DNA of 64,000 nucleotides from Lutjanus erythropterus (lineage: Eukaryota > Chordata > Actinopteri > Lutjaniformes > Lutjanidae). This document shows positions 1 to 10,943 of this stretch, piece after piece. Location: NCBI GenBank assembly GCA_020091685.1, contig CM034613.1:7060864-7124863 (forward strand), written 5' to 3'. A program made the translations under genes and the position numbers. Position 1 is the first letter of the stretch. Each line of letters opens with the position of its first letter. The notes below the pieces were generated by a model. That model worked only from the letters and a program-made list of their open reading frames with translations, was not told the DNA's origin and searched no databases.

Positions 1-539
1 AGCAAGAAAATGTTTGAAACACTTTATGTCTTTACGTCATTTATGGAGTTTCCTGGTGGACAGATAGTTGTACGTGCTGCTAGAGTAACTACTAACAGCT
101 ACCATTAGCTAGTTAGCCATGCAGCTAGCTTTCCTATTAGCTGACTCTGCACTGGGAAAGGGGTGGCGCCATTTAAGCAACAGCTTAATTTAAGTGACAA
201 GCACTGACAATGTGACCAATCAACATTGTCAGGAAAGTAGGATACTGTATACAGTGTGATAAAAATGCCAAAATACACTAGGGCTTTAATCAGCTAGCTA
301 CAGCTAATAAAATCTGCTAACAACAGCTGTCATTTTAGCTAGTAAATTAGACATCACAAGCTAGAAAGGAGAAGCCTGCTTTTGTCCACCACTGTAAAAA
401 CTCAAGGATCGATTGTTCCAAAAATTACTAAGACTTTCGAGTGGTAAATTTTCCCCCATTGTTATAAACTGTGTACTGTTTGAGAATGGAAAGCTTGGGA
501 GGCATAGCAACAGTAACAGGCTTAGCAAACGGTCAGTTA
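1..539. other. Non-coding, TAGCTA-rich
   Basis: No gene is visible. The stretch is AT-rich and repeatedly uses short palindromic words such as GCTAGC and TTAGCTA (for example around 80-140, 290-310 and 335-365). These are common in teleost non-coding DNA and carry no clear unit length. Short open frames here have no recognisable protein features. Confidence 0.6.
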
Positions 540-1010
540 ATTCCTACTTCTCACCCTCTCTACATTGTCTTTTGTGTCTTTCATCCCTCTCTTTTTGCAT
601 CTACATTTATTTCCCCTCTCAAAAAGGAGTTTGCTTCCTCTCTCATCCTCAATCAAAAAGAGCTCCTCTTATCAAATGGATCACATAACTTTATGCTTGG
701 ATAATAGAGGCATCCCATCTCTCTTTTGTTTTCCCTTTTCCCTCAACGGTCTCTCTCTGTCCTTCCGTTTGACTCGCTTTTTTCTCCGCAACTCACAGAG
801 GAGGTCGCCGGATTAATCAAAAGTCTTTTGAGGGGAGAGACGGAGGGAGGGGAAAGGGAGAAGGAGGAGAGGGAAATGAAGGGGAGGGAGGAGGGTGTTG
901 CCAAATCAATCCCACAAGTCAATTTGAGGCTTGAGATCTTCAACACAATAAATAAACAAGGAGAAAGTGGAGATGGGAAGAGGGAGAGGAGGGGAGGGGA
1001 GTGGTAGCAG
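540..1010. repeat. Pyrimidine-rich block followed by purine-rich block
   Basis: From about 545 to 800 the plus strand is dominated by C and T; from about 826 to 1010 it is dominated by G and A (gaggggagagacggaggg and similar). The two are low-complexity strand-asymmetric tracts of opposite sign placed back to back. Overlapping open frames on both strands are by-products of this composition and are not called as genes. Confidence 0.7.
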
Positions 1011-2233
1011 GACACAGAGTTAAGCTGTGCAGAGGGCATCTGCAGGCCTGCACACTGCGCTGCTGCCGCTCTGCAGTGCTGTATTGTGCAGCCCAGTTGG
1101 TCTCTACTGGAATGAGAAGAGGATTACAGTCATCTGTGAGAAGTCACACAGAGTTTAACTTCTGGACAGGCACCGGCATCCTTTATTCCAGCTCCTGTTT
1201 GAATGAAGCCGACTGGAACGAAAGCACTGGGATGTGATGCTAACTTAGACATCTTAAATTTACTCATTCCTGGATTATCTGTAAATTGTTTTTCACTCAT
1301 GTCGGATAAGCTGGTGGTCAGTGCATCGACAAACAAAACACCAAGTTCTCAAGCTGAACTAAGCGAAGCATCATTGTCACTGACAGCTTTTTGGACTTCC
1401 CCTCACTGGTGACTGAAACGCTGTTGTCAGCAGTTCAAACAGACTGAACATAGTCCATATTCCCTGAGTACATGCTGAGATAGGCTCAAAATTACAGTAG
1501 CAGTCGTGACCCAATTCCATACTGCATACTAATATTATATCCTATGTACTATATGCTAACCACAGATTCACAGTTTACTCTATCTGCACTTAGGATACAA
1601 GAAATTAATGTAATTTACCATCTGTTACTTACAGGAAACAATGCAAAAAGTGGAAACTTACTTCAAACTGTGACTTATTAACTGCCTATTTGCTCCTCAT
1701 AGTGCTGCTAATGGCATTTGCAAGAATAAGTTGCGCTTGAACGAAAACAACCAATCAGAGCCAGCTTCCAACCCAAAAACGTTTTTGGGTTGAGCACTTG
1801 GGAAAGAGACTAATCCAAGCTAGAGTTTTGGTATTTAATCATTTGGAAATGACACTCACCCCCAAGTATACAATACTGGCATTTTTGGTTGGAAGCTTAT
1901 TCTGTTTGGATGTTTTCACTCAGGTGGATTCTTACAAATGATAGTGTCTGTGTAATACCCCCATCTGCTGATTTATTAACGGTGAAACGTGACGCCGAGA
2001 TCTCTCAAACTTTAATACACAGTACCCATATTCGTCTACTACAAATAAAAACTCTATTGGATGGCCACTACACAATCACATATTTTGTGAGTTACCGTCA
2101 AAAACAAGAAGTTCCTTTGTTACAATCTGCCCCCTACTGGGGTGTGATCTGTCTTTGGGTGCAGATTTGTGGCGATGTCGTCATTGCACTCTGAACCATC
2201 CCCATCTCCTTTCCTGAGGTAAAGCTTTACACT
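1011..2233. other. Non-coding, no gene seen
   Basis: Unique-looking sequence apart from the 24-bp palindrome listed separately. A GC-richer patch at 1020-1110 contains several overlapping CTGCAG/GCAGGCC words. No splice-flanked open block or domain was recognised. Confidence 0.55.
1769..1792. repeat. Perfect 24-bp palindrome
   Basis: The half-site CAACCCAAAAAC at 1769-1780 is followed directly by its exact reverse complement at 1781-1792, with no spacer. It lies 7 bp downstream of a CCAATCA word. Function unknown; it could be the relic of a small foldback element or an extrudable cruciform. Confidence 0.85.
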
Positions 2234-2612
2234 TGCTGAGCTGGCATTATCAGTGATTTGACTGGCTGCGAGAGTATTTATTAATCACCACACCCGCTGA
2301 TCTATATTCACCTTCATCCAGTCCTTTGCATGCTCTACTGTTGCACATACATAAACCAGAGAGTGTGCATGGAGCCACACAGTCTGTGCGGACTGAAGAT
2401 GCTCCCAAAAGGACACCTATTTCTACTGCTGAGCTGTTGTTATCGGTGATGTGACTGGCTGAGATTGTATTTAATTATCACCACACCTGCTGATCTATAT
2501 TCACCGTCCCCCAGCCCATTGCATGCTGGACTGCTGCACACATGAAGCAGAAGGTGAACAGTCTGTGTACCTTGATGATGCTTCTAAAAGGAAGCGTTTT
2601 CAGACAACTGCA
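2234..2612. repeat. Two-copy diverged tandem duplication, unit about 190 bp
   Basis: Copy one starts near 2234 and copy two near 2427. Shared landmarks in the same order are TGCTGAGCTG, GTGACTGGCTG (TTTGACTGGCTG in copy one), ATCACCACACC, GCTGATCTATATTCACC, TTGCATGCT, ACAGTCTGTG and GATGCT..AAAAGGA. Both copies are clearly homologous but diverged by substitutions and small indels, so the duplication is not recent. Confidence 0.8.
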
Positions 2613-3040
2613 GACGCCATGGCTGCATGACTTAGACTTGGCATTTACTAAAATTCAACTTGGATCCTTTTTTAGTATTTGATTCCCCTATCATTATTGA
2701 TTGATTATAGATGTGAATTATCGGACATACATTTTTTCAGCCTCTGAAGTGGGCCTTGCCAGACAAAGTGAGAACCCCTGATAGGCCTACATTTTGAAAC
2801 AAGATAGATCACTGCAATGGGATCGGTACAATGACAGTCGAATTAATAAAGCTGTAGACAACAAGTTGATTTGCATCAGCAACAAATGAAACAGCCTCTG
2901 TCCATTCACACACTGTCATTTGTGTTGTAAAAAATGAGCTTTAAAGACTCAATAGTAGATTAAATGAATTGTAGGCTGAGCTTCACGCCTGATTTCCCTG
3001 GTGGTCGATGACTCTGATGACAAGACAACTGCCTTCACTC
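2613..3040. other. Non-coding, no gene seen
   Basis: AT-rich single-copy-looking sequence without a supported exon, inverted repeat or microsatellite. Confidence 0.5.
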
Positions 3041-4160
3041 TGCCGTTATTTAACTTCTACCTCTTCCCCCAGGCTTTCCTCTCCAGAACTGATTTCTCTC
3101 CGCCTTTATCTGTCTTCCTTTCAGTCCATCTGTCTTTCCCCTTTCTCCCTCTCTTCTTCTTCTCTCTTTCCCTGGTGCCTTCTGTCTTTTCACCCTGCCT
3201 TGTCATGAATTAACAACCTTTTTCTTATCTCGCTGTGTTTTTTTATACGTCTCTCCATTTTTCTTCCTTATTTGTTCCCTTTCGGATCCCTCGTGGCCTG
3301 CTGTCGTTCTTTCCGTCCTGTGAAACCAATACTTTCCCATCTGCGTCCATTCATCTTTGTCCTATTTTACCCTGCAGCCTTGTCTGTCTGTCTCTTCATC
3401 ACTCCCCTCTTTTGTATCTCCTATCCTTGCTTCCCCTTGTTTGGTATTCTTCATGCTCTTCTTCTCATCCTTGCGAGCCCGCTCTGCTACTCTTTTACGT
3501 TCTTTCCTCATCTGCCAGAGAGAGCTTTTGCTTTCGATGTTCACATTTCTTCCTCCTTGAATGCTGCAGCTCTCATGCAGAGCAAAGTTTCCCTCATCTC
3601 CCTTTCAAGTCTTTGAATGTTTTTTTTCCTCTCCCCTGCCCTCTGCGAAGAGGCGTTATCGAGCACTGGGGAAAGTTAGACAGAGAGAAAGAGCAGACTT
3701 GCTCCAGAGCACAGAGACAGAGATAAGTAAAATTTCCCTCCAACAGTGGGAGATGGTAATTACAGTGGATAAAAGTCAGGGAATCAAGCTTCTTCCTTAT
3801 GGCTTTCCGATGTACACACCGAAACTCAATAGCTTTCATCTCTGTTTTTTAACTTCCCTTTCACTCCCTTTTCTCTTCTACTTTTTCTCTCTTCTGTCAA
3901 ACTGTCTGTCCTCCTGTCTCATCCTCTCCAAGAAACAGAATTCAGAAAGAGACCAAAGCCAGTGACAATCACACCAGCAGCTCCATCCATCATCACTCGC
4001 TCACTGTGTTTATTCTCTCCGTGCTTTCTTTTGTGTGTTTTTTAATCTTCCTTCAGCTCCTCTGAGATCTGCTTCCTTCTCTGCCTGTTTCTTTCTATCT
4101 GTTCAGTGACAGAACCCTCCAACCCCCTGTTCTGTCCCTGTCTTGCTTCTGTTACTGTTG
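3041..4160. repeat. 1.1-kb pyrimidine-rich tract
   Basis: The plus strand is strongly enriched in C and T for about 1.1 kb, with many TCTT, TCCC and CTCT words and only a short purine island at 3650-3775. Several open frames of 60-160 codons run through it, but they overlap in different frames, are rich in Ser, Leu, Phe and Pro as expected from CT-rich DNA, and have no domain signature. Confidence 0.7.
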
Positions 4161-4324
4161 TCACTTTATCTGTGGTGTTCTATCATGTCGGTTTGATTGA
4201 CCTGCCATATGTGTCACTATCACACACAGTAACACTCTATGGGATGAACATTTAAAGTCCCTGAAAGCCTATCCTATCAATCTTCTTAGTTTTACTTTAA
4301 GAGCATATGTTTTAATGTTAGGGC

Positions 4325-4420
4325 TTGGGTGAGGGTTTCAAGTACTTTCAAGTCAAAAGGCTCAAGTCCAAGCAAAGTCACGAGTTGTCAAAGTTGGGCT
4401 GCAAGTCAAGAGATGTTCTA
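4325..4420. mobile_element. Fragment of CAAGTC-rich interspersed element
   Basis: The words TTTCAAGTAC, TTTCAAGTCA, CTCAAGTCC, AAAGTCACGAGT and GCAAGTCAAGAG occur within 90 bp. The order and spacing match the right end of the larger element at 28508-29260 (compare 29115-29165), so these are two copies of one family. This type of CAAGTC-rich repeat is common in fish; its superfamily is not established here. Confidence 0.6.
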
Positions 4421-5460
4421 ATACCATTTTTCCCTCTCAGCGCCAACTGACTGCTCTTATGTACTGTCCCTTTCTGGTCTTTGCTCCAATACCAGTTGAG
4501 TAAGCTTGGCACCTTGGTCAACTTTCCCCTTTGCACTTTCCAACTCTTAGTCTTGTCTACAGTCTCTGAAACAAAAAACAAATTTTAAAGATGGTTAAAT
4601 TACGCTCCTGGGGGACCAGTAAAAGCAAGTTATAACTGACAGCTACTATTAGCAAAGGGCTATCTAACCTGCTAGCTAATCAACATCAATTGTTAGCTAG
4701 CTAACAGACCCTAGATAACATTAGGTAACAAAGGAAAAAACAGAAAAGAAAAAAGTTGACTCGAATTATCAAGTGACATACATAACATACTTATTTTGAC
4801 CCAAAGCACAATCTTTTCCTAAATCTAATCAAGCTGTGACTGTTCTACTTCAACCAAGATTAATGGCATGATTTCTGTTACATGACCTACATTATGCAAT
4901 TTGTGCGAGGTAAACCTGTCACTGCTGGTACACAGGGCATATATCTCGTTTTTGTCAGTCACTGGTGATCAATATTTTCTTGTTTTTCCCTGTACAATGC
5001 TAGCTTATATCTATTGTTTTCATTGTGAAGAACCTGAGAATTCCAAAAAACACTTAGGCAGACCACAATTAAACAACTTAAGCTTTCAGTATAATTTGAA
5101 ATATGCTATAGTCATTAACATTTTATACTGAATAGCTTTAATCACATGCACACTTCTTAATAATGGATGATCTTATTTTATCTTAATTATTCCACATTCA
5201 TTACCACACACTTGTAATATGACCGATGGAAATAAAATCAGACAATTTGATTAGATATGTCACTAATTTTAATTGTACTGAAATGAAAGAAACCAAAGGT
5301 TACTAAACTGCATTTAAAATCTAAAAGTCTACATAGTACTTTGGGAAATGGTTGGCAAAAAGAATGAGTAATTCATAATAAAGGGGCTAGACAAAAGTGT
5401 AGAAACACCGGCATAGTCCTTTAAAAGCACCTTTTCCCTCAATAAATAGATAATAAATGT
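4421..5460. other. AT-rich non-coding stretch
   Basis: No gene seen. GCTAGC/TTAGCTA words cluster at 4640-4710. The section 4790-4880 resembles, in reverse orientation, the TTAGGTTTAGG-type repeat also seen near 61975-62110. The remainder is AT-rich and featureless. Confidence 0.5.
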
Positions 5461-6300
5461 CACGTCCCTCACATCTTCCTCTGTCCTGCCTTCATCCCTC
5501 TTCCAGCTTTATTACATAACAGCCTGGAGGAGCCAAGAACAGAGAAGGAGAGAGGAGCGGGGCGGGAGGAGGGGGTGGCAGCTCCTCTGACCTCCCACCA
5601 GAGGGGGGAGACACAGTGATTGAGGAGCCATCAGCTGCGTGCCAGCTGCTCCTCCTGCTCCCCACCGCTCCCTCCCCTCTCTTTCTCCCTTCCTCTCTGT
5701 CATCCTCACGTTTCTCCCCTCCCTCCCTCTCGCTTCCTCTCTCTTCCTCTGCCAGCCCGTCTTGTCTCACTGGCTCCGTTTTCTCTGGCGTGTTCCACCG
5801 TGCCCTCTTTCTCTTCTCTGATCCTCTTATTCTCTGTTTCCTTCCTTTTGTCGCTCTTTGCTTTAAAATACGCTCACTTCCAGCTCTGTGACAACTTCCT
5901 CTATCGCCTACTTATGGAAGCCCGGAGGGAACTTAGTCAAAAAAAAAGTGATAAAAGAGTCTGTGAGGCCATACAAAAGCCGCACTCGTCACTTTTTTTG
6001 TTCTGCCATATCCCCTCAGGGCTTCCGTACCTCCTTCCAACTTTTGTCCCTGCACCAACCTTTCCCTTCTGTCCAGGAGAAACAGGAGGTGAAGGCAGCT
6101 GCTGTAAAAGCCAGGTAGTCCAGGAGGGGAGGTGACATGAAGGAGTCAGAGTCCACGCTCCCTCCTGCTCCCTGGAGGTCACTGTTTCGATGACATTACA
6201 CCGGGTCACAGGTGTAAAGGAGCATGTGCTGAAGTCAGGGCCAAAGGGGAGAAGGGGGGGGTGAAAAACAGTGATGGAAGAAGAGAGTGGGAAGAGGTCT
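5461..6300. repeat. GA-rich then CT-rich low-complexity region
   Basis: A purine-rich stretch (5525-5610) is followed by a pyrimidine-rich stretch (5640-5860). Between 5880 and 6260 the composition is more mixed and GC-richer. Open frames on both strands over this region reflect base composition; none carries a recognisable domain or is bounded by convincing splice sites. Confidence 0.6.
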
Positions 6301-6675
6301 TCTAAAGGTCAACTGTACTGAAAAAGTGCGTTTTCATGTGTGTATTTGCGTGCACAATCATATTCTCTGCAATCACTTGATGAGTACTACAGTTCGCCAA
6401 GAACTCCGTGAGGGCGAGGGCCTCAGATATGAATCAAACAGTTGCTTCCTTAATTATTTATCCCGTTCACTGCTGATTTGGCCCTTTTTTTTTGGTCTTC
6501 TTGGCGTGTACACTGCAGTGGGGTGAATAATTACCATACGCATACACATATTTTGAAGGAGAGTGTAAGGTGACGCCAATTACATGTTGTCTTCATCAGT
6601 ACTGAAAAATTCATGTTAGTACATTATTATGGAAAATGTCCACTGGCTCAATTCCAGTGCCCACTCGAAGGGCTG

Positions 6676-7139
6676 AACGAGGGGTTACAAAATGCGGCGT
6701 GCAGGCCCATGGGGGCCCTCAGAAACATTTTATGCGGCCCCCAAATGTGACATTAAATGCGTGTTAACATTTTTATAATCCGCGGTCCATTTAAACCCTA
6801 TATTTGATACATGAAGCAACCTATAATAACCAAAAAAATATATTTTACAGTAAAATCATGTTGACAATTTTTGTAGCAAATATGATACAGCATAAGATAA
6901 TTTTTCGTGAATCCGTCAGTCATCATCAAATTGAAATTCATGATGCAACCTGGATTATTCCACCATCATCACAAATACACTGTTAAACAGGCTAACTGAA
7001 GTCTGAAATGTCATCTTAATATAGATTTAGAGAGGGAATTTAGAAATTGTGGATTTTATTATTGGATTTCCAGTATGGCCCTCAGTCTATGCTGGCTCCC
7101 TAAACAGGCTCTCAGTCATCAAAACTTTGAAAACTCCTG
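6676..7139. mobile_element. Probable hAT-type non-autonomous element (degraded)
   Basis: The left side has GAGGGGTTACAAAATGCGGC followed by GGCCC-type words, and the right side ends with CTTTGAAAACTCCTG. These resemble the paired ends of fish hAT-derived repeats, in which an end of the form CAGGGGT.CAAA..GCGGCCC faces TTTGAA.ACCCCTG. No convincing 8-bp target duplication was found, so boundaries are approximate. There is no coding capacity. Confidence 0.5.
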
Positions 7140-7186
7140 CCCTATAAGCCCCGAACCCTCACAGACTACAACAGAAATCACTCGAG

Positions 7187-7214
7187 TGTCTGAGTGCACC
7201 CCTGCACTCAGACA
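7187..7214. repeat. Perfect hairpin, 12-bp stem
   Basis: TGTCTGAGTGCA (7187-7198) is followed by a CCCC loop and the exact reverse complement TGCACTCAGACA (7203-7214). It sits in otherwise unremarkable non-coding DNA; no promoter or terminator role is implied. Confidence 0.8.
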
Positions 7215-8093
7215 TTGAAAATAATGGCACTGCTCTGCACGATGTCAAATTTTGTGCTTTTAGTGTGAAAGCCCTGTCACAAATGGGGCAGAACTTTGTG
7301 ACATCCTATTACCTGAGGACAGTAAGGCATGAGGCTGAAATCTTGCACTGCACAAAGTTTATTCAGCGCCTTGCAAAAAGTTAAAAAAAAAGAATGTTGT
7401 ACCAAATGAATACATTTGAATGTCGCTATCACACCATCATAACACAAAAAAACTACTCCGTAGAGGCAGTAGCATGTGGTTAAACTTATTTATTGCTGCC
7501 TGTTTCTTTTCTTAATGAATTCTACCCAGACGGTGTGCATAAATGCCATCTAAAGTCGACCAGAGAGCCCTCTGCCAAGTCTGCTTTTGGGGAGCCAAGA
7601 GAATGTACTGGAATGGCAAACTTTCTGGGACAACTTTGACCTACAGTTAGTAGGTCCTTTGAGGGGAGATGACAGCAAAACAGAAAAATGCATGCCCCTT
7701 GTTAACATACTCCCCCCCGCCCATTCCCCTACTTTAGAGTGCAGGGAAGTAATTGTTAAAACAGAAGGTCTTTGTTTCCTTAGAGGAATAAACAAAAGCA
7801 GCTTCTCATTTCTACCTGACGACCGTGGATTTTGTCGTTCTTTTCCAGCTGATGTTTCCATCTGACATGTTTTAAAACAAGAACCATTAACGTTAATGCA
7901 AAAAGACTGAGGTTGAAGCTAGCTTACACCTCAGAGCAAAGTTTAATCCATTTCCTGCATGTGTGCTCTTGTTTTTCACATTTTTGAAAGACTGCAAAAA
8001 AGACGCCAGACTCATGAAACGCAGAGTACCTCTCTTCTCAGAGGCCCATGCATACTGCTTCAATGCATAGAGAAATGCAAAGCTTGACAGGCC
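7215..8093. other. Non-coding, no gene seen
   Basis: The part at 7540-7870 has long overlapping open frames on both strands and slightly higher GC, but no recognisable protein features and no clear splice signals. It might be a conserved non-coding element. Confidence 0.45.
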
Positions 8094-8193
8094 TGCAGTG
8101 CCCTAGTTACAGTTGCTTATCTATGATTGGACAGTTGTTGTTTGGATGTGGGGCTTAGCGAAGGGTCAGTTCCCCTTGCTAAAAAGTCTGTTT
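8094..8193. repeat. Interspersed repeat, copy 1 of a pair
   Basis: The sequence shares GCAGTGCC(C)TAGTTA, ATGATTGGA(C/T)AGTTG(T/C)TGTTT, and (G/A)CTTAGC(G/A)AAGGGT in the same order with 14809-14895 in the same orientation. This establishes a dispersed repeat family present twice in the window. The full element boundaries are not clear; related text may extend back to about 8050. Confidence 0.7.
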
Positions 8194-8652
8194 ACAGCCT
8201 GTCCAATTGGCTAGCTGCTTGCAGTTTTCGTCATGAAACTATGAAAACAAGACCCAATACCCAAATCAGTGTGTGTTGATAGCCAAGGTGCAAGGCTGAA
8301 TTACCACCACCCCGGGGGTTCTAAAAGTTCACTGTGTGGTAATTGGTTTATGTTAATGGCTTAATCATAATTTTATATGGGAATACCATAAAAACACCAC
8401 TAAAGCATAGTATCAACTGACATGACATACTATAAAAGCCTTTTTTTTATTATCTTATCGAGACCCTGCTAAAAAGGGGCCATGTGTCAAAGTCTAGTTT
8501 TAAGACCTACATTTAATGTGACATTTTGCTGACAAGGTGCATATTTGTAAATCAATTTGTATTTAATCAAATTTGTACACACCATGTATACATTGAGCAG
8601 AGAGGCAGAGGAACAGGACCAGCAGCTCACTTTTGCCCTATGGTCAGTAATG
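8194..8652. other. Non-coding, no gene seen
   Basis: No gene, microsatellite or inverted repeat worth calling. It ends at the target duplication of the hAT element that follows. Confidence 0.5.
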
Positions 8653-8660
8653 TTCTTGAC

Positions 8661-9080
8661 CAGCATTTCTTAAACTTAGGGTCAGGACGCAAAATAGGTC
8701 ACGGACCCGTTTTTATTGGGTAATTTCACTGAATAGTGAAACAGAATCAATCATTCATTTCAATTACTTCTTTAAGGACATTAAACACAAAGGACAAGAA
8801 CTTTAAAATACAGTCGTAGAATACAGCTGGGGACAAGAAACACTTTCTGTATCCATTTCAGGTTAAAAGCCCTCTAGAGTTTCTATGGACAGTGCAAGTT
8901 TGTTATGAAGTGGTGAGAAGCTTAACACTGTATTTAATATATACATGCATATCATATGTACAGTTTAAGATGCTTAATAGCTCTGCCAGGTGTAAGCCTG
9001 GAGACTAAAAGAGTGACGCCCTTCAATTGTGTTCAGATTTCTACTTTGGGTCTTAAGCTGAAAATATTTGGGAACCCCTG
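8661..9080. mobile_element. hAT-type non-autonomous element (420 bp)
   Basis: It begins CAGCATTTCTTAAACTTAGG and ends ATATTTGGGAACCCCTG, imperfect inverted termini of the hAT class. It is flanked by TTCTTGAC (8653-8660) and TTCGTGAC (9081-9088), an 8-bp target duplication with one mismatch, the size expected for hAT. Internal text (AATACAGCTGGGG, TCCATTTCA..TTAAAAGCCCTC, GGACAGTGCAAGTT) is shared with 16654-17205. There is no transposase. Confidence 0.85.
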
Positions 9081-9088
9081 TTCGTGAC

Positions 9089-10029
9089 AATATCAACAAA
9101 CATTTGTACATGATCTAGAGTATATTGGCAGTACAAAGCAAAAAAGAGAGATTTTTGGGGGAGAGCTGCAATTGAAATGGAGTGGAAGTGAAAGCCATCT
9201 GGTTCCAGGCCAGTTTGCATTGTACTGAAACGTCTCTGCTCCCGAGGAGGCTCCTGCAGATCAAGCTGACAGTCAGTGTGTTACAGTACATGCTCACACA
9301 GCTATTTCTGCTCCTTCAATATTCTGTGCAGCCAGGTAGATGATTGTGCTGCTGATTGATACTCAGTTACAATGATGTCAATCACTCAACCATTCCCGCA
9401 TGAATGCATGAATAATCAGACGTGGATAAAAAAAAGTGCACAATTTAGGAGTTTTACAGGACTTACCTGTCAACCTCCCCTACACTGTCCCCTGAGGATG
9501 CAAAGAGCCCAGGACAGCATTAAACCAGATCCCTGGATTGATGGAATTATAGTTGTTATAAAATGAAGCGTAAATCAAACCCACACAAACACTGCGCGGG
9601 GTGACCTCCACTGACATTAGTCTTTACACCCGTCTGGAAATGAGCCTTATTTGCCTTTGGATGTGTCCTATACGCTGTGATGTGATGAATATTTCAGATT
9701 GGACATGTGAATATCTAAAGTTCAGAGTGCAGTGGTGTTCGCCTCAGTGTAGGTGTGCTGTTGTTACATAAGAGGGAGAGGTGAGAGCAGATCTAATCAG
9801 TTACTGTGGAGCTTTCTGGAGGTGTCGTGGGCCTAATTTACCTAAACAGCTGTTGGAGGGCTCTCTCACAAGTTTTCCCAACACTCCTCAAGTCTTTTCT
9901 CAAGGGATTGTTACTCAAAAATCTTTGAATATTTAGGTCGCTGTCTTGCACAAACACAGCTGCAAGTTTGCAAACAGCAAACAGCCCTGGCAACATGTAA
10001 GTAACATTAATGTGTTGAGTGAGGTTGTG
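9089..10029. other. Non-coding, no gene seen
   Basis: Mixed-composition sequence with no supported exon or repeat boundary. Confidence 0.5.
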
Positions 10030-10212
10030 TGACTTTGAAATTTGACCTTTGACCTTCAAAATCCAATCAGTTCATCCTCGAGTCCAAGTTAACATTTGTA
10101 CATAATTTGAAAAAAATTCCCTCAAGTCATTCTTGAGATTTTGCGTTCATGAGAATGGGATGACCTGAAAGCATAGTGCCTGGCGCCACGGCTGTTGCCG
10201 GCGTGTGACACG
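10030..10212. mobile_element. Widespread teleost repeat fragment (TTTGACCTTTGACC type)
   Basis: The string contains TTTGACCTTTGACCTTCAAA, TCCAATCAGTTCATCC, CGAGTCCAAGTTAACATTTG, AAATTCCCTCAAG, ATTCTTGAGAT, TTCATGAGAATGGGATG and GGCGCCACGGCTGTTGCCGG in order. I recognise this series as an abundant fish interspersed repeat. Recognition is from memory and the superfamily is not known to me. Confidence 0.65.
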
Positions 10213-10409
10213 AAAAAAAAAAGTTTTTTCAAGGTTTTTCAAAAATTCGGAATCACAGAGGTCCTTCTGCATGCAGTCATGAATGTACACAAGCAAAATT
10301 AGGCTGACCGCTCAAATCGGATGTGAGATTAGCTGCGGACAAGACGCAGGTCTACACGCATGCATGCACACACACAAGCGTTGACACACAAGAGCGCATC
10401 ATAATAACA

Positions 10410-10943
10410 AAAATTGCTATATTTAGAATATTTTCACAGCTTTACTTTGCCATCAGACAGCCTTTTCTGACTGGAAACCGCTGTTACATAAGCCAAAAAT
10501 CACTCTCTCTATACCAACCAAGCTCCATAGGCAAAGTCATTTTACCTCAGAACATGTGTGATGCTGGTCCACTGCCCCAATCCATTAGTTTTATGCATTT
10601 TTGTGTGACTCCAGAGAATCTGAAACTATCATTTTAAAACAGCAAAGTCACACAATAACACAAACAAACTAACTGATCGAGGCAGGGTGAGACCAGCAAC
10701 TTCCATTTTCTTCAAGGTAAAATTACTGTGGAGTTTGGTTGGTTTGGAGAGAGCCATATTGGATTGACATAACAGCGGCTCTAAATATAGAGAACACCCC
10801 AACTGTTATTGATTTTTCTTTGGTGGACCATTTTTTAGTGGCCAAAATACTTTTTGTTGCTGCCTCTGTCCACAGCTGTACATTGCAAAGCTTCCTGAAT
10901 ACCTCATACAACCTCACTTCAAACAATCCAAACTGTCCCTTGA
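10410..10943. mobile_element. Degraded foldback element, relative of 30511-31137
   Basis: Left-arm words (TTTACTTTGCCATCAGACAGC, GGAAACCGCTGTTA, ACCAAGCTCCAT) and right-arm words (CAAAGTCACACAATAACACAA, GACCAGCAACTT, CAAGGTAAAATTAC, ATAACAGC) match the arms of the better-preserved copy at 30511-31137. The right end AATCCAAACTGTCCCTTGAA matches its terminus, with the flanking TTAA mutated. The left terminus is not recognisable, so the left boundary is approximate. No coding capacity. Confidence 0.7.

Noticed and set aside
390-415. CACTGTAAAAACTCAAGG as the end of a MITE
   Set aside because: No matching TTTTTACAGTG end was found within a plausible distance.
3235-3965. Overlapping open frames of 114-163 codons
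   Set aside because: They run through CT-rich DNA in three frames at once, are rich in Ser/Leu/Phe/Pro, and show no domain, start context or splice sites.
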